DNA of 6,054 nt from Eubacterium sp. (GTDB lineage Bacteria > Bacillota > Clostridia > Oscillospirales > Acutalibacteraceae): assembly GCA_017543725.1 (NCBI GenBank), contig JAFYFO010000357.1, positions 1 through 6,054 of the forward strand. The letters run 5' to 3'. The position numbers and the translations under genes are program-made. Below are positions 6,054 through 6,054 of this stretch, in pieces. The notes beneath the pieces were generated by a model that saw nothing but the letters and a program-made list of their open reading frames with translations, searched no databases and was not told where the DNA came from. Numbering within the stretch: the stretch's first letter is position 1; each line of letters opens with the position of its first letter.

Positions 6054-6054
6054 C

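Overview
The window looks like ordinary chromosome of an AT-leaning Clostridia-type Firmicute, possibly a gut Ruminococcaceae/Oscillospiraceae relative. The pointers are tightly packed genes, AGGAGG-like ribosome sites, a class I BirA without a DNA-binding domain, a Clostridia-style HAD phosphatase, and an intergenic stem-loop of a type I recall from such genomes. This assignment is inference; no rRNA, tRNA or other phylogenetic marker is present.

Left block, + strand (2-3935). It opens with the 3' end of an Mrp/NBP35-type P-loop ATPase (iron-sulfur carrier family). Next come a dCMP deaminase, a HAD-IB family phosphatase, an exported or membrane-anchored protein of unknown function, biotin-protein ligase, and a small four-helix membrane protein. 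Most are packed as one transcription unit: 15 nt separate Mrp and the deaminase, 1 nt separates the deaminase and HAD genes, and the next two junctions are stop/start overlaps of the form TAATG. The only real gap is the 83 nt between the biotin ligase and the small membrane protein, filled by a GC-rich stem-loop repeat. The set joins unrelated housekeeping jobs (Fe-S delivery, dUMP supply for dTTP, a phosphatase, biotinylation), so it is probably a shared transcript rather than a pathway.

Middle (3936-3992). A perfect 12-bp hairpin lies between the two convergent blocks and serves as a probable bidirectional terminator. One stem arm reaches the first base of the opposing gene's stop codon.

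Right block, - strand (6053 down to 3993). In transcription order it holds the C-terminal 106 residues of a class I SAM-dependent methyltransferase (its start lies beyond the window), an iron-containing alcohol dehydrogenase resembling phosphonoacetaldehyde reductases, and a PHP-domain metal-dependent phosphoesterase. Spacing is 26 nt and then an 11-nt overlap, so the dehydrogenase and PHP protein are very likely co-translated. The substrate of this pair cannot be read from the window; a phosphonate link is possible but unproven.

There is no gene-free stretch over 300 bases, no RNA gene, CRISPR array, insertion sequence or phage gene. I see no convincing new system. The items most worth a second look are the dehydrogenase-PHP pair, the interspersed stem-loop, and the unknown exported protein.
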